The translations under genes and the position numbers were made by a program. Below are positions 22,885 through 33,890 of a stretch of 64,000 nucleotides of DNA, one piece after another. This stretch comes from Eulemur rufifrons (lineage: Eukaryota > Chordata > Mammalia > Primates > Lemuridae), in assembly GCF_041146395.1 (NCBI RefSeq), contig NC_090999.1, forward strand, positions 71,367,001-71,431,000, read 5' to 3'. Each line of letters begins with the position of its first letter. The first letter of the stretch is position 1. The notes beneath the pieces are model-generated. The model was not told where the DNA came from, did no database searches, and saw nothing but the letters and a program-made list of their open reading frames with translations.

Positions 22885-23845
22885 AATTTACTTTTAAAAA
22901 TGACTCACATACCATAAAATGTATTTTTTAAATTATACAATTCAATGATTTATAAAGTTAGGCAACCATAACCAAAATCTGATTCCAGACATTTTCACCA
23001 CTCCAAAAAGAAACCTCATACCCATCAGCAATCATTCCTAATTCCCCCCATCCCCAAAGTCTGGCAACCACTAATCTTTCTGTCGGTATGGATTTGCCTA
23101 TTCTAGACATTTCATATAAATAGGATCATATGATATGTGGTCTTTAGGGTCTGGCTTCTTCCACTTAGCATGTTTTCAAGGTTCATCCATGCTATAGCAT
23201 GTACCAATACTTCATTCATTTTAACAGCTGAATATTATTCAGTATGTATATACCACATTTTATTTATGGGTTGTTTCTACTTTTTTACATTTATGAATAA
23301 TGCTGGTATGAACATTCCTGTACAAGTGTTTGCGATATATGTTTTCAGTTCTCTTGGGTATATATCTAAGAGTGGACTTGCTACATCATATGGTAACTCT
23401 ATTCTTAACTTTTTGACAGACTTCCAAACTGCTTTCCAAAGTGGCTGCACCAATTTACATTCCCACTAGCAATGTAAGAAGGTTCCAATTTTTCCACATT
23501 CTTGACAACACTTGCTTTTGTCTCTTTTTTTGATTCTAGCTATCTTAGTGGGTGTAAAGTGGTGTCTCATTGTGGTTTTCATTTACATTTGCCTACTGAC
23601 TAATGATGTTGAGCATCTTTACATGTGCTTATTGGCCATTTGCCTTTCTTCTTTGCAGAAATCTGTATTTAGGTTCTTTGCCCATTTTGAAATTGAGTTG
23701 TACATCTCTTTAATGTTGAGTTGGATGAGTTCCTCATAGATCCTTATTAGTCCTTTGTAAAATATGATTTGCAAATATTTTCTCCCATTGTGTAGATTGC
23801 TTTTGTTGCTTTCTTGATAGTATTATTGAAGCATTAGAGGCAGGG
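22885..23845 (-). mobile_element. L1MA/L1MB-type L1 3' end, antisense
   Basis: Begins with antisense 3' UTR ('ccataaaatgtattttttaaattatacaattcaatg', 'ctggcaaccactaatc') and runs into the ORF2 C-terminal region ('gtggctgcaccaatttacattcccac', 'ggccatttgcctttcttctttgcag'). The 5' part is missing. Open frames at 23137-23739 are antisense chance frames. Confidence 0.9.
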
Positions 23846-24032
23846 CTAACAGTGAATGAAAATTTAGCAGATATAAATAAAATAAATGGTCAAGAACATA
23901 CTGTTTTATAGGACTTTTTCATTTCCCCAAACTAGCTAGAATTACTTGCTAAATATTTTCCCATTAAAACTTTTGAAATGAAAGGTTTGCCTCTTAAATG
24001 TAACTTTTTATTTCATTATAAAGAAAGAACAT

Positions 24033-24892
24033 GATTGGATTAGTAAGCTGTGGTATATGTATACCATGGAATATTACTCAGCTATAAGAAATAACGAAGA
24101 TACGACATCTCTATGGTTCTCCTGGAGAGAGTTGGAACCCATTATATTAAGTGAAGTATCCCAAGAATGGAAAAACAAGCATCACATGTACTCACCAGAA
24201 AATTGGTTTCCCTGAACATCACCTAAATACACATCTAGAAACGACACCAATCGGATATCAGACTGAGGTGGGGGGTGGGGGAGGGGATGGGTGTATGCCT
24301 GCCAATGAGTGCATTGCGCACCCTTTGGGGATTGGTAACGCTTGAAGGTGCTGACTCGGGAAGCGGGGGTGGGGAAGGGAGGGATATATACCTACATGAT
24401 GGGTGCAACGTGCACTATCTGGGGAACAGACACGCCTGGAGCTCTGACTTGGGGAGAAAGGCGGTACATGGGCAACGTATGTAACCTGCAATTCTGTATC
24501 CCCCATAACAATAAGATGAAAAAAAAAAAAAAACAAATAAAAAAAAAAAGAAATTATGAAGAATTACCATGATCTTAAAATAGATTTCTAATAGTACTAT
24601 ACACTGAAGCATTCGTAAAAACTGTTTTTTGTACTTTTGAACAATCAGCTGACTTACTTCTGCGCTTCAAGAGCAGCGTAGCCATCATTCCTTTGGAATA
24701 AGATATATTGATCAAGAAATTTTGGCTGTTACTGTGTTAAAATAAATTTCAGGGCAGGAGGTGCTAAACTTTAGCCTAGATATAAATGAGTAGCCTGCAT
24801 TCTACCACATATTTGATTATGCAAACTGAGTCAATATGGCTAGTGTAATGAATTTACTAAACATAAAGAACTTGCAACATAAAGAAAAAAAA
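24033..24892 (+). mobile_element. 5'-truncated lemur L1 with a 3' transduction
   Basis: Starts in the last part of ORF2 ('aagctgtggtatatgtataccatgg') and continues through a G-rich lemur-type 3' UTR to a poly(A) at 24519-24550. After that come about 330 bp of non-L1 sequence (24551-24880) and a second poly(A) (24885-24895). The 13-bp duplication AAAGAAAGAACAT lies at 24020-24032 and again at 24893-24905, after the second tail, so both parts moved as one. A CATAAA hexamer about 15-20 bp upstream of the second tail could be its polyadenylation signal. Confidence 0.8.
24269..24455 (+). repeat. Two tandem ~94-bp G-rich units in the L1 3' UTR
   Basis: Each unit opens with a G-rich tract (24269-24290 and 24364-24383), followed by a related stretch with 'atgagtgcattgcgcac' or 'atgggtgcaacgtgcac', ending in 'ctgactcggg' or 'ctgacttgggg'. 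Each G tract could form a G-quadruplex. Confidence 0.75.
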
Positions 24893-24905
24893 AAAGAAAG
24901 AACAT

Positions 24906-25285
24906 AATGTCCTTCATTCTTTCATCATAAAGCTGACTCTTTATTAATAAGTGGAAGAGAGACATTGGAGCAAGCTTATTTCATATTGAGGTACAAAGAC
25001 ATGTACAGATGAGTGAAAAAGCAGCTGACCATGGGCTGAAAATTACAAGATGAAAACTCTTATAGGTGGCTTTCCTAACTCCTCTTTATAAATATTATCT
25101 CAGAAGAATGGAAATAAAACTGAGTATAAAAAAAAATCTTACAACAACAGGTTGCCAAAATAGTATGAGGCAATCACTTTCAGTCTGTAGACTAATGTTT
25201 CCCCTGGTTATTTAGTGCGATGTCTTTACCATAATGAGAATGATAATGGTAAAAATACTTGCTGTCTTTTATGGGATGTGTTCTA
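24906..25285. other. Unclassified DNA
   Basis: Flanking sequence of the L1 insertion; no gene recognised. Confidence 0.4.
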
Positions 25286-25289
25286 TACA

Positions 25290-25430
25290 TATATTAATTT
25301 AATTAATCCTATGAAATAAATATTTTCGGTATCTTCATTCTCAGACGAGGAAACTCTTTGATAATTTTAAAAAGGTTAAATAGCTTGCCTTAGATTGCAT
25401 AGCTAGTTAATGGTTGAACCATGACATCAC
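25290..25430 (-). repeat. MIR SINE, antisense
   Basis: Antisense MIR: 'cctatgaaataaatattttcggtatcttcattctcagacgaggaaac' and 'atagctagttaatggttgaacc'. Confidence 0.75.
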
Positions 25431-25664
25431 TTTCAAAGAGGCTTTTAAGGAGGAGAACCTTAATCCTGTACTGAAAAGGTCAAAAGGCGATCAAATTCTA
25501 CTACAGGCCTCTCCTGATTATTTGATTTCTAATGTAGCCTTTTTATCCTAAAAACCTGTCTACCTGTGACTGTTTCTTTTATCTGTTCAGGGTTGGAATG
25601 ATACTATAGATGGTGATAATGAGGATAATGAGGATAACAACAATAATAACAACAGCAGCTTCTC

Positions 25665-25815
25665 TGAGCACCTCCACTAGCCAGGTGCTTTCCCTTTGTT
25701 CCCACGAATCTGTGCACCAGTCCTGTAAGGTTAAGACGTGCTATATCCAGTTTACAAACGAGGAAGCTGAAGTCTACAGTGGGCTGTAACTTCTTGGGTT
25801 TATGCAGTGGCAGAA
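25665..25815 (-). repeat. MIR SINE, antisense
   Basis: Second antisense MIR: 'agccaggtgctttcc', 'tatccagtttacaaacgaggaagctgaag', 'tatgcagtggcagaactgag'. Confidence 0.7.
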
Positions 25816-26039
25816 CTGAGAAAAAACTGAGTTTTATTTGACTTTGAAACACTGGGCACCATTACTTGTAGACTTAAAATTTTTTTGACCAAATCATCAC
25901 CATAATTTAGTTGTCGATGGCCTTCCTAGGTGGGTGTCACACTGGGATTTACATTGCATATGAGAATAGAGAGATGATGAATAAATGTAGCTTAATATAA
26001 TTAATTTTACAGTGAAAATTTTCACATACATAGAAGAGA

Positions 26040-26500
26040 AAAGCCAACAGGAAAACAAGTTACAGTAGCTACCGATCGGTTGCCTGCCAATTTCTCCTCC
26101 TTGTGCCAAGAATAGCACTGTTTCCCATTTGAGAGCCATGTGGATATGGGAAGGTGACACCACAGCCGATTCCAGGTTTGATCTAGTCCAATCAGGGAAG
26201 TCCATTTTCCCAGATGCAGTAACTGGTTCACAGGTCCAGTTGGAATGAATTTAGGACTTCTGAAAATGCTAGGACACAGATGCTCTTGTCTGCTGTGCAG
26301 AGGTGGAGCCTCAAACCACAGCAGCCACTTTTGTTTATGCAAGGGAGTCTTCCTGAGGACTGGCAGACAGACTGAGGAGCTGAAAGGATTATACAGAATT
26401 GCACCTAGTCTTGATGCCATCACAAACTCTACTGTCTGAAGCATGATTGGCCTCTGGGCCTTTGAGTCACGTGAATCAGTTATTTCCCTTTTTAGCCATT
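26040..26500 (+). repeat. Old interspersed repeat, family not named (sense copy)
   Basis: Sense partner of the 10790-11330 repeat. The end reads 'cttgatgccatcacaaactctactgtctgaagcatg' then 'cctttgagtcacgtgaatcagttatttccc', like a family ending in a 'cagttacatgagccaataaattccc'-type tail. The 140-codon minus-strand frame here is not a gene. Confidence 0.5.
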
Positions 26501-27825
26501 CTGAGATGCTTTCCTAATGCTTGCAACATGTTAATGCTGATGTCATCTTCTTTGATCCCACTTGCTGGCCCCACTGCTCACATTTTCTCTGGTTTATATG
26601 ACATCTTGTCTTCCTAGTCAGTTTTTTTTTTTAATGTGTCATCTGGCTTTGTACCTATAAAGCTGAAAGCTTCTTACTGCCTGGCCATATACTCAAAACT
26701 ATTTGTTGCATTTAAAAAAAAAGTTGACACTTTCCAAATTATATTTCACTTCAGGAGATATATGCTTCCTACTTAAGAATAAATAAAATGAATTTTAGAA
26801 CAAGAAATGCTGTTGTCTACATAATTTTTCTTATTGAGTAGCAGTGAGCTATCCAGCTGAGTAGCAAAAAATTAAAAGCCCATACGTGGTGTTATTTGGC
26901 GTTATTAAGAAACTATCACGTTGTCATTCAGTTTGCTACTCTGTGCAAAGCAAACTAATACACACTGAAATTGAGCTGTCTGGTGTGAAGAAAAGGTGTG
27001 TGTGAAAGCGGGCGTTAGCTTCTTTCACACCAGCAAATAAAATCAATATTGTGATATAGCTAGCCAATTTTCAACAGATAATAAAGTGTATTTTAAAATA
27101 TTGAACAATTTCCACTCATCTGTCTATGTGCTTCTTGATCAAAGGTGTCAAATATTTTTATTATGAGGAATTTTTTCTACTGACAACAACTTGGAGGTTC
27201 CCCAACACCACATTGTAGTAATATGGTTTAGTAACTATTGAAAGAGAAGATACTTTTGAATGATATTGGACCATATGAAAATCTAATAGAAAAGTTAGAC
27301 ATAGAGAATTTATAACAAACATAAAATTGAGAATATGTGCAATTGAGGATTGTATATGTAGGTGGATTCTAACTGGTCAGAATTTGTGAAGGGTAGCTAT
27401 TGAACTCCAATATCTAGGGTAAAGACAGCTGAGACATAGCTTTCCAATGACCAATTTTGGATGAATTCATTAGGAAAAATTACACTTTAGGAGATTTGAA
27501 ATTAAGATCAAAGAATGGTTTGGAGGTTTTGAGGGAGATGTGTATTACAGATCCTTGGCATTTCTTTGAAAAATGTTGAGTGATGGGCATAAGATGACAA
27601 ATAGAGAGTGGTTTGCACAGCTATGTCTGAGATAAGGATAGGGTGACATGAGTCACCCCGGGGGTAAGAAAAGAAGACTATAAAGTTCCCATTTTTATTT
27701 TCCTGACTGACTCAGAATTAGTTAACTGTAACTCCTAACATGCTTTTGGCTTCCATGTGGTGATTCTTTATTTTACACGATCATCGACCAAGCAGGAAAC
27801 TTCCAAGTCACCCGTGTCTGAATGC
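26500..27825. other. Unique DNA with a T-box-like inverted repeat
   Basis: No gene recognised. Holds CTGGTGTGAA at 26980-26989 and its exact reverse complement TTCACACCAG at 27024-27033, with AGGTGTGTGTGAA between them at 26994-27006. This resembles clustered T-box binding half-sites; a transcript would also form a 10-bp hairpin stem. Confidence 0.4.
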
Positions 27826-27829
27826 TCTG

Positions 27830-28560
27830 TCCTCTGAATCATCTGCATTCAAGACTGGTGATTTTACCTCCTGGTCATTTCTGCATTCCACCCATTCCTT
27901 TCCACCCCACTGCCATTGCCTTAACTCAGGCCCTTCACTTTATCTCTCACCTGGGCTATAGTAATAGTTTTCTGGGTGGCCTCACTTCCTTCCAAGTTTC
28001 CTTCTACTCCATTCCGTTATCTTGACCATGGCCAAAGTGAATTCTCAAATCCAAAAATTGCCCACATATTTCATTGTGTAAAAAGTTAGATACCCCTTCA
28101 GGACAAAAGCAGATCTCTGAAGGAAGGATTTTTAAGCTCTTACCATCCTGCCCAATCTCTTCTCCAGTCTGATCCCTGCCATTTGGCACCATCTGTGCGA
28201 TGTTCTAGAGTCACGGAGAACACTTGAATGTGACGTGCATGGCCACAACTTTGAGATCCAGTTTGTGTTGTTTCTTCTGCTTGGAATGCCAACTCTGCCC
28301 CCAAATGCCCCTTCCCACCCCTATCAAATGAAGCCTTCCCAATTCACTTCCAGAATCCCCCTCCCTCCATGGTAGAAAATTACTCTTTCCTCTGCATTCT
28401 TCAAAGCACTTTGTGAATACCTCTCTTTAGCACTTGTCTATTGGAAGTTCCCAGGATTTGTTTTAACATTTCTCTTTCCATATTGGATTGCAAACCTCTG
28501 CATATCCCTAACTTCAGCAAAGTCTAATATGTAGTATCACTGAATACCTATGTGGTGAAT
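27830..28560 (+). mobile_element. L2 LINE 3' half, sense
   Basis: Sense L2 from late ORF2 to 3' UTR: 'ctcacctgggctatagtaatag', 'catggccaaagtgaattctc', 'taccatcctgcccaatctc', 'gcttggaatgccaactctg', 'ttcaaagcactttgtgaatacctctc', 'gattgcaaacctc'. Confidence 0.8.
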
Positions 28561-29040
28561 GCTGTATCACTGACATCAGGGGGCAAATTTTCCCGAGCTT
28601 CTGCAGATGAGTGTAATGGCTCAGAAACCTTCCTTTGGTCCCCAGCCTCCAGGTGATGTGCTGTATCCTGAGATAATAACTTCACCTTGACTTTCTTCCA
28701 CATGTATCTATGCATACAACAATACAAATAAAGAACATGTGCTAAATGGTTGATAGTTATTTAGTAGATTCCTTATTCTCATGAAAAAAAAAATCTGTGC
28801 TGTAAAGACCTGTGCACTCTTATGTATGCTGTTGTTTTTAAATTAACATTGGCAAATAAAAAATTGGGTTGTAAGAAGAGCTAGTAAATTCAAAAGAAGA
28901 TTGCATATCCCTTGTGCTTTTTGAATGTTGAGGGGAGGAAAAGAAAACTGTTTAGTGGCATCATAGGAATTTGTCATTTTGGAGCTAACCCTAAACAGTT
29001 TCACACATGGCTATGTAAAGATGTGATTAATAATTCAGTT
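28561..29040. other. Unique DNA
   Basis: No repeat or gene recognised. Confidence 0.4.
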
Positions 29041-29044
29041 TGCA

Positions 29045-29285
29045 GGCTGTATAACATACTAGTTTAACATAGGGGACCTGTACTAAAAATGCTTCAGTTC
29101 AGATTCAGTCTCTACCCCTTAATAACTAACTATGTGACCTTGAACATGCTACTCAACCTCTACACATCTTAATTTCACAACACAGGATTATTGGAGGATT
29201 CAATGAGATAATCCATACAAAGCACTTAGAATAACATCAGAGACTTAGAAAGGGCTCAACTAATGTTAGTTGTTGTTATTTCTCA
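29045..29285 (+). repeat. MIR SINE
   Basis: Diverged full-length MIR: 'actaactatgtgaccttgaacatgctactcaacctc', 'ggattcaatgagataatccatacaaagcacttag'. Confidence 0.8.
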
Positions 29286-29289
29286 TTAG

Positions 29290-30240
29290 TGAGGTATTGC
29301 CAGTGGTATTCTATATGCAAAGTATGAATGCTAGCTTTTTTATTTGTGTAAAACTTTCTGCTGACTCATTACTGTTAATTCCTGATGAATCTAAACAGTG
29401 GCTGTTAATACATATTAAATGGTAATTGTGAGTGATTAAAAATTTGACTTTAGACATTGACTTAGTGCATGAAGTAAATCTAGTAATTTGAAGCTGTCAA
29501 ATTTCCTTGACCCAATTCTTAGCTAGAATCATCAGAATCAGAACATATTCTGAGAAAAGGCATGGGATAGCAAGCTTCCTTTCACATATTCCTAAACCCT
29601 GAATCTGTTAGCCATTATGTATTTCAACTTCTGATGATCTCTGAAGATAGGGAGAAAAATAAACTGTTTTCCCCATGCTAATTAGAGTAGAATCATTATA
29701 CCACAAGCAGCAACAATTATTCACAACATAGTGGCCTTACAATATTAAGAAAATGATAACATTTTGGGTTTTATTAAATTATAGGTTAATTAGAGTCAAT
29801 ATGCTTGGTCAAGCTTGAGAGAATTTCCAAAGTATTGCAATATAGAGGAGGCAAATATTTATTGAAGTAAAGAACATAGCCTTAGGAAATTCTGCAGTGA
29901 TTTGTTTGAATGCTTTATATTTGAACAATGAAATAAGTATCACAGAAGTTAATTGTCTGTCAATACGTTCTATACAATACAGCCCAATTGATTATGCAAC
30001 TAACAGAGAAATGTCTAGCTACGTAAGTGCAAAGTATCCTCAATTAACGTTAATACTCTTTCTGACTGTCCATTTACAATGTATATAGTGTGTAATATAG
30101 TACTGATTGTATTAATCATTAATTGATCATGAATCACTCTCAAATAATAGTGTTAAAATTCTTCATGAACAGTTGGAACAGCCCATATGTGCATCTCACA
30201 AGCACATCACTATGATGTTGGGTAATGAATCCATTGTAGA
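29290..30240. promoter_or_regulatory. Repeat-free AT-rich stretch with homeodomain-type palindromes
   Basis: About 950 bp without recognisable repeats. Includes the perfect 12-bp palindrome ATTAACGTTAAT at 30043-30054, a nested ATTAATCATTAATTGATCAT block at 30111-30130 and many TAATT cores. Such composition is seen in developmental enhancers; conservation is not shown here. Confidence 0.3.
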
Positions 30241-30267
30241 TGAGGTTCATAAAGTTTGGGTGACTTT

Positions 30268-30400
30268 TTTTTTTATTATTATTGATATGGGGTCTCACTA
30301 TGTTGCCCAGGCTAGATTTGAACTCCTGAGTTTAAGCTACCTTCCTGCTTCAGCCTCCTGAGTAGCTGGAACTACAGATGGATGCTACTCCACCCAGCTA
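30268..30400 (-). mobile_element. Alu monomer (FLAM-type), antisense
   Basis: Single-arm Alu-like element, antisense, with T-rich end at 30268 and 'atggggtctcactatgttgcccagg' inside. 9-bp duplication GGTGACTTT at 30259-30267 and 30401-30409. About 133 bp, so a monomer rather than a full dimer. Confidence 0.85.
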
Positions 30401-30409
30401 GGTGACTTT

Positions 30410-31600
30410 CTTCACATCAAATACAGTTTATTAGTGGTCAGAGATGACAACTTTTTTTTGCAATTATGGTATTACAGAGTTATATACGCAATTCAAATGC
30501 AATTTACTTTTATGCCAAATCCTACTGGAGATATTGAGCTTTGAGAAATTTTGTGTGGATGTCCTCTAATTTGGCAGAAGAATGTGGTGTAGATCATAGT
30601 TTGGGTTAACAGGTTCTTTGGAATGGCTCTTATTGTTCACTTTCATTTGCCAAGTTGTTTGTTGGAGCATGTCTTGTACTGAGCCAAGTAAGGAGAAATA
30701 AAGACACATTTATCTCATGCAAAGGTTTATACAACCAACTCCAGATTAACTGTACAAATTGGGTGGGGGACAAAGAGCACAGAGTTAGTTAAAATCCTCA
30801 GGTGATTCTTAGGTCTCACATGTGTTTCATTTTATTTCCCTTCCAAATCTTTTACAGAGCTACAAAGATAGAACAAAAGGGATTGATTTATATCATCATG
30901 ACCTTTCTCTGTACACCTTGAGGAAGATCATGAGCAGGGAAACAGAGAAAGAGTAGGCAGAAGAAGGGAAATGAAGGGCTCAAGGTAATCTGCTAGCATG
31001 TTAGGCTGAGTATTATTATGAGTGCGCTGCCTCTAGATATTCTCTTTCCAAATTTGATGAGGGCAATGTATCCAAATCTTATTTCAGAAAAAGATCTATC
31101 CCCCCCACCCCCCCACCCCCGCCCTGAGCTCCATAGTACACACAATCCCCACCCTTCCAGAACTTCCTGATTACCTTACACTGAATTGTTCCATTAGTAA
31201 AGAAGCTGTCATCGCCTTTGGGCAAGAAGGCAGAGATGAGAGAGTGTGATCTGGTATGTATATAAAATGCAGCTCTGACCTTGTTTCTTGCATATACACT
31301 AGGAAAGAATACTGCAACAGACTATTTTGTCTAAACTGGCTTATACCCAGGAGGCATGAGGCCATACCAAGAGGGAAAGAGAAGAAATCACTACTGTCAT
31401 ATGTGCTAAACATTTCCCTTCAAAAATCACTGTTAAAATTTGGGTTAGTTGTAAATTAGAGGTGGATATTTTGAAATAAAGAGACAGATAGAGGATAGAG
31501 ATGATTTTGTTGATGCCTCTTTTTTTTTTTTTTTTTCAAATTCCTTTAAACTCATTCATGAAGGCAGCATTTTTACAAGGGATTTTTGTAATGTGCCTAT
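30410..31600. other. Unclassified DNA with a C-run block
   Basis: No gene recognised. Runs of C7, C7, C5 and C3 at 31100-31124 give a G-quadruplex-capable minus strand. T17 run near 31520-31538. Confidence 0.45.
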
Positions 31601-31612
31601 TGTATAATAAAA

Positions 31613-31640
31613 TGGTGTGTGTGTGTGTGTGTGTGTGTGT
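31613..31640. repeat. (TG)n microsatellite
   Basis: Alternating GT/TG run of about 13 units. Confidence 0.95.
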
Positions 31641-31677
31641 TTGATGTTGTATGCGTGGGGTGCTGGTTGTTGGTATG

Positions 31678-31997
31678 TGTTATGTACTGCATGTTTATAT
31701 CCTCCCCAAATTTATATGTTGAAATTTTAACCCCCAGTGGATGGTATTAGAAGGTGGGGCCTTTGGGAGGTAAATTAGGTTTAGATGAGGTTATAAGGTT
31801 ATGGCCATCATGATGGGATTAATATCCTTAAAAGAAGAGAAAGAGACTAGCTTTCTCTCTCTCTGGGCTGTTTGCAAACCAGAAAGAGGGCCCTCACCAG
31901 ACACCTTGGACTTACCAACCTTCAGAACTATGAGAAATACATTTCTGTTGTTTAAGCCACTCAGTTTATGGTATCTTCTTATAGCCACCTGGACTAA
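31678..31997 (+). mobile_element. MLT1A0/MST-type MaLR LTR, sense
   Basis: Sense LTR with 'tatatgttgaaattttaacccccagtgg', 'ggtggggcctttgggaggtaaattaggtttagatgagg' and the end 'tgttgtttaagccactcagtttatggtatc'. A 5-bp match GTATG flanks it (31673-31677, 31998-32002), tentative because the 3' end is degraded. Confidence 0.8.
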
Positions 31998-32057
31998 GTA
32001 TGCACGTGTGAATAGTTGTTGATATGTGTGTGTGTGGTGATTGGTGGTGTACATACT

Positions 32058-32128
32058 TGTGTGTGTGTGTGTGTGTGTGTGTGGCTGAGGTGGGGTAGTT
32101 GGTGTGTGTGTGTACGCGCGTGCGTGTG
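32058..32128. repeat. TG-rich microsatellite cluster
   Basis: A TG run (32058-32083) and a second TG run passing into TACGCGCGTGCGTG (32104-32128): alternating purine-pyrimidine, Z-DNA-prone. Confidence 0.9.
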
Positions 32129-32828
32129 TTTGGTAGGAAGTATGGATTTAGCTTCTGTCCAGGCAGGCTACTGAATTAATATCTGGCCATTTGAACAAAT
32201 GAACTTTTAGCATCCTTAGTTTACGGGGAAGCACAGATCGATACTGAGATGAGGGCTATTTGCTTTAAAGTCTTTATTGCTAACCAGTGCCTGTTCCGGT
32301 GAGATTTTATAGCAAGTCCTAAGTCCTGAGTCTCCTTCAAAAGCAGCTGCCCTTGAACTCTGATAGTCGGGGAGATGATGAAAACCTTTTCAGCCTGCTT
32401 TAGGAGGAGAGAGTGAATGAATGCGAATGAGAATAAGAGAACATGAGAGGGAGAGGAAAAGAGGGTTAGGGAGAGACATCTTCTGCTATTGAGCCCTGTG
32501 CAGCTCTGACATCCCTAGCATAATCTTGTTTTTTTTCCTATGAAGATTCTCCTTGACCGTCAGAGCTGCCTGAGTTCCCAGGGCTAACGGAATATGTCCG
32601 GAGGTGCCTCTCTGATTATTTGCAATTCTGTGTATGAGTGGAAGACTAATGTCCTGGGTGGCATCACAAACTACCAAAAGACAACTTTTCCACCAGCCTT
32701 ATCTGGGACAAAATTAATCTACTCAACCCTTTGACTAAAAAGTCTTGATTCATACTAAACTATAATATCCCCTTTTGGACACAATAACCTTCTTTCCTTA
32801 GAGCACATAATTTTTAAAATAAGCAAAT

Positions 32829-32869
32829 AAGGTGCCTCATTAGCACAGTAGGTAGCACGTTAGTCTCAT
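32829..32869 (+). pseudogene. Retroposed 5' half of elongator tRNA-Met
   Basis: After five extra bases, 32834-32869 follows elongator tRNA-Met from its first base (GCCTC) through acceptor 5' strand, D arm and anticodon stem to the anticodon CAT, then stops. A perfect 13-bp duplication AAAATAAGCAAAT (32816-32828, 32870-32882) flanks it, and there is no A-tail. The two As after CAT are shared with tRNA and duplication, so the break lies at tRNA position 36-38. Differences from the human gene as I recall it are few and all transitions. It cannot fold as a tRNA and is a relic. Alternative: a 3'-truncated copy of a tRNA-Met-derived strepsirrhine SINE. Confidence 0.8.
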
Positions 32870-32884
32870 AAAATAAGCAAATGG

Positions 32885-33510
32885 AAAAGGGGAGGCTATC
32901 TTCACTATTTTTTATCTGGTAATATATACAAGGTGACTCTACTTCAATAATTGCAATGGCCAGAGAAGAATTATTGCTTCCTTGATTCTGTGACTCTGTT
33001 TTGTCCTCAGAAGGTGTATCCAAAAAAATCAATGTCAACTGGCTTTAGAAGAAATGTTTTTAATGGGCCTGCTGCTGCCAAGTCTGCCTGGGATGCTTGA
33101 TCAATGTCTCTGCACCAGTGGTGGAAGCACGGTGACTTCAGCATCCTGGTCTGAGCAGACCATCTCAGGGGCTCTCAATTTCACATGCTTACAGAGGCCA
33201 GACACATATTACAAACGAGCAGAGCAATTAGGCTTATGACCATAGGCAATATGAGGGACTGTGTGAAACTGGAGAGTGTATCTCTTGTATGAAAGAGGCA
33301 GCTGCTACTCACTCCACTCAGTTGCCACGAGGCAATGAAGGCCCTTTGTTGCAGAAACATCTGATTTTTTTAGAAGAAAAATTCTCATATGGTTTTTCTC
33401 CATATCTAGTGTAAGAAACAGACTAAGTTGGGGTCACATACCCTTAAACTTATGAATGGGTCACCCTGAAGGATTAGGGAATCTCCTAATATTAAAACCT
33501 CTTGTGGATG
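32885..33510. other. Unclassified DNA
   Basis: No gene recognised; short frames only. Confidence 0.4.
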
Positions 33511-33512
33511 CA

Positions 33513-33890
33513 TGTATTTGTTTCCTGGGGCTGTCATGATAAAATACCACAGTTTGGGTGGCTTAAAACAACAGAAATTTATTTTCTCACAGTTCTGGAG
33601 GCTAGAACTCTAAGATCAAGGTGTCAGCTGGTTTGGTTTCTTCTGAGACCTCTCTCCCTGACTTGCAGATGACCACTTTCTCACTGTGTCCTCACATGGT
33701 CTTTTCTCTGTCCGTTTGTGTGTTCAAATGTCTTCTTCTTAGGACACAAGTCAGATGGCATTGGAGCCCACTCTAATGGTCTCATTTTAACTCAATCACC
33801 TCTTTAAAGGTGAATGCAGTAATATTCTGAGGGCTAGGACATCAACGTAAATTTTAGTGGGGGGTGGGGGGGACAGAGCTTGGTTCATAA
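33513..33890 (-). mobile_element. MLT1B-type MaLR LTR, antisense
   Basis: Antisense LTR from TGTATTTGTTTCCTGGGGC; includes 'gggtggcttaaaacaacagaaatttattttctcacag', 'ccctgacttgcagatgaccac' and a G-rich end near 33860. Target duplication not recovered. Confidence 0.85.

Noticed and set aside
23137..23739. Hydrophobic open frames resembling membrane proteins
   Set aside because: They are antisense translations of L1 ORF2, which commonly give hydrophobic chance frames. The same holds for frames at 46967-49311.
26022..26444. 140-codon minus-strand open frame
   Set aside because: Lies within an old interspersed repeat recognised on the other strand.
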